Part shown: positions 59,401 to 62,000 of the stretch, in pieces
Layout: every line of letters starts with the position of its first letter
Position numbering within the stretch: position 1 is the first letter of the stretch
Position numbers and translations under genes: made by a program
NCBI GenBank assembly: GCA_002633005.1
Contig: NMRA01000052.1
Coordinates: 1,080,688 to 1,142,687, forward strand
Reading direction: 5' to 3'
DNA length: 62,000 nt
Source of the DNA: Phoronis australis
Taxonomy: Eukaryota; Phoronida; Phoronidae
The notes under the pieces: model-generated
Seen by the model: only the letters and a program-made list of their open reading frames with translations
Told to the model about the DNA's origin: nothing
The model's database searches: none

Positions 59401-61592
59401 TGGTTGAATTTGTAGGAAATGATGTTGGAGGTTGAGATTTAAACAGATGCTGTTTGTCTTGGCCTAAGCAAAGAAATGTTGAGATTTTGGGGAGGGCTTA
59501 AGTTCCATTACTTTCATATTGCTGAAGTTCTATTATTTAGCCATCTACTCAGTCGGACATTTTGCTTTGTACAAATCGTTTCTTGCTTTTAGTTTGCTAG
59601 TTAAAAAGACCTTTCTAGCTGTGTTACATCATTCCAGTGAAATGAAGTGCAGCTATAACACCGTTGAACTGAATTTTGTCTTTTGTGGGGAAGAGTGACT
59701 TCACTTCCAACATTAATCTTGTCCTCTAATTAGCCATCAACTGGATGACAGTTAGTTTGCTATCATTCCTGTAGCGTATGCACCATAGGCAGTCCTAATT
59801 CTTTCTAGGTGCGCTTAGCTGAGACCATGATGATAGATGTGTAGTTTCTATCTCGATCTGGTGACTCTATTGAGAGTATCAAAAATGATCTAATTTTTCC
59901 ACAGGGTTTACGTCAGCAAATTGATGAAGAGACGAGAGTAAACGCAGAAATAGAGTCGTACCTGAGGACACATCAGACGGTAAGTCACCGTCTATATTTT
60001 TATAAAAGACATCTAGTTTGACTAAGTTAGTGGAATGAACTTAAAATAAAGTTTGCTGTTTATATTATGTACTATTTTTGTAAATTTGGAAAAATTTAAT
60101 ATGCAAGCAGGGCCTTAAGCTTCATTTTTCATACTCATTATGGGTACAGCTATTCAACACCAAGTGGAGGTAATAAAATTATTTTCTTATTAGCTATGAC
60201 AATGAAGCCTTTGTTAAGCTATGTTCACTTAAATAGCGGTGAACTAAAAAGACAGTGATTTTGGTGACCCCCTGCAAGTGACTGTAGGTGGATTTACAAA
60301 TTTCGGCAAATTTGAAAGACATTTTGTGGCCATATTTTCTACAGTACAGCCCATCACCCCCAAAGTCTTCTGCAAATCCAGACACGTTTCTACTGCCTAT
60401 TGAACCTGTCTGTTATATGTGGAGATCCCTAAGCTTATGAAGTGGAAACATAGGGTTATTTTCTCAAAATTTTAGGTTTAAAGCTTTAAGGCCTGCACTG
60501 TTTAGGACCAGATGAAGTCGCGCTTAATCAAGCCTCTTGAACTTAACAATAGATTTATTTAGCCTTTGGCACATGAAACATCGGAGCTTATAAGGCTTTT
60601 GATGGTATGGTGTAACACTTTCCTGAATCTCTGGGGTGGAAATACACCGATTCTCACAGAACTATGTGCAAAAGGACTGTACTGGACAATTTTACTATTA
60701 CAGTCCTCTAGACTCAAATGTGGAATTTTGGATGGCAAGGTGCAACAAGAAACTATATTTTTACTATAAAATGTCGACAAGTTTTATTTGGCTGAGACCT
60801 GAAGTTTCATTTTTCATACAGGAACTTGAGTCCAAGGTGGAATATTGGATGGAAAAATATGATAAAGACGTGGAAGCCAAACAGCATGAACTGGATGTAC
60901 TCAAGGCATCAAAGGCAAAGGACCTGGAAAGACTACAGGAGCTCACCAAACTGGTAGGCCATTTGTACTATACTTCATGGGATGGCCATTTTATGCACAA
61001 TGGATTATGAGGAATTGCCATTCATACGATGAAACACATTTCATTTCTAGTCACCAGCCAATTGGGGTTACTCTATTAATCTCTATTCTGAGTTGCTCAT
61101 TCATCTGTTGTCGTTTAGCCGTAAAATGTTTTTAGTCAAATGTGTGGTCTTCGTCCACAATTTATTATATAAACTCATGAGTTAGATTCAAACTTCTGGC
61201 ATGATTTAATCAAAAGTCACGTCCCTCCCCCCTGAAAATTCTCCCAGATTCCATTTGGCAGTTTGGGGGTGTGAATGGTTGACAGGCAAAATCCTGGCTA
61301 ATACTCTGCCCTTCCCTCCCAACTCAAAATCCTAGATCTGCCAATAAAAAGTTTGCTTCTTTGACGGAATGTAGGTTTATAGTTGCTTCAAATAATAAGT
61401 TCACATTCGGATGTCATTCCAAATTTTTTCCTCATTGGTCTTTGTCCTTCCTTGTCTGCCTCTGCATTGGTCACAATTGTGTTATTTCAGTATGCCGAGT
61501 ATGAACAAATCGTGGTGGAGGATCGTATAGAGAAAGAGAAGATTCGGCGGCGAGCTGAACAGGAAGCCATTGAGCTCAACGCTTGCATCACT
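53408..61592 (+). CDS. IQCG: Dynein regulatory complex protein 9 (IQ domain-containing protein G), 3' end beyond window
   Basis: Nine coding exons in consistent phase: 53408-53974, 55117-55236, 56971-57176, 57408-57536, 58024-58135, 59189-59320, 59905-59979, 60822-60953, 61491-61592. The first encodes a Ser-rich variable N terminus ([20 protein letters not shown]). The rest is the conserved coiled coil: [111 protein letters not shown]. These match vertebrate IQCG block by block. DRC9 is part of the nexin-dynein regulatory complex of motile axonemes; the family's IQ calmodulin-binding motif follows EL...I and must lie in the next exon, outside this window. The ATG has A at -3 (CAAATGG); an upstream in-frame ORF back to 53249 is intron. 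The gene is divergent from RPL35A. Confidence 0.96.
61284..61342 (+). repeat. Dispersed short repeat in an IQCG intron
   Basis: GCAAAATCCTGGCTAATACT through AAAATCCTAGATCTGCC matches 38991-39058. It is probably the tail of an abundant interspersed repeat. Confidence 0.6.
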
Positions 61593-62000
61593 GTGAGTAT
61601 TGGGAACTTGTATGAAAACACCATTATTTCAAAATTTCTATTGGTAGCACCATCTTGTAATACCTATTTTATTCTGATCCTTAGCTTTTTACCCTCCGCT
61701 GCATACTCTCTAGGGGCTTATTCCGCTATTGTTCACTCCTGCTTGGTTTTTAATCAAAATTATTATGGCATCCCTCCGTCTAAGGCCAGTGAAATTTTAT
61801 TAGTGTGTAATGTCAAAGCTGCTATGCTGACTCAACAAGCTGGACAATTCTCCATGGTGCTCAATATTCCACTCAGATGTATTTTAGTATGCGTCTGACA
61901 TTTCCAAGACTAGGCCTGTTGTTACAATGCATTTTTCAAATGGCATGGTGCCTTTTGAGGTTATGAAATATGTTAGGTCTAAAACCTTTCTTCAGTCACA

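Noticed and set aside
1-62000. CRISPR arrays, bacterial operons, ribosome binding sites
   Set aside because: The DNA is clearly eukaryotic (introns, metazoan genes, transposons); none was seen.
1-62000. tRNA, rRNA or spliceosomal RNA genes
   Set aside because: None was recognised by eye; a covariance-model scan would be needed to exclude small ones such as intronic snoRNAs in RPL35A.

Overview
The window is nuclear DNA from an invertebrate animal. It is AT-rich, has GT-AG introns of a few hundred bases to about 2 kb, carries a motile-cilium gene, and is dense with decayed transposons (BEL/Pao, hAT, piggyBac, EnSpm/CACTA-like, Mutator-like, SGNH-hydrolase retroelement type). The species cannot be named from sequence alone. 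Single Ns and a 212-base N run (41111-41322) show it is a draft assembly. REGION 1 (1-25364) has no intact host gene that I can support. It is a graveyard of transposase fragments, many with shared disabling lesions, plus exon-like pieces (Tudor-like, SWIM finger, Mutator-like, DNCSG-type) around 11-17 kb. REGION 2 (25365-39997, minus strand) holds the most striking gene. Its 17 exons join in consistent phase into a predicted 1068-residue protein. The N-terminal half is a class-V aminotransferase of cysteine-desulfurase type, and the C-terminal half is a TtcA-type PP-loop sulfur-transfer ATPase. It reads as a sulfur mobiliser fused to the enzyme that would use the sulfur, probably for RNA thiolation. 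Its first exon lies in a 1.1-kb unit duplicated at 41768-42871; the four differences between the two exon copies are all synonymous, but an N gap lies between the copies, so an assembly artefact must be excluded. REGION 3 (about 40000-45900) holds small inverted-repeat elements, tandem repeats and no gene. REGION 4 (45905-61592) is a head-to-head pair: RPL35A (eL33) on the minus strand, complete in coding exons, and IQCG/DRC9 (nexin-dynein regulatory complex) on the plus strand, complete except for the 3' exon(s) beyond the window. To my knowledge the same two genes are neighbours on opposite strands at human 3q29, so this looks like very old microsynteny. A 1.2-kb element with a hairpin end occurs at 2001-3293 and again inside an RPL35A intron (46601-47779). 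The three host genes are not obviously one pathway, although a ribosomal protein and a putative RNA thiolation enzyme both concern translation.
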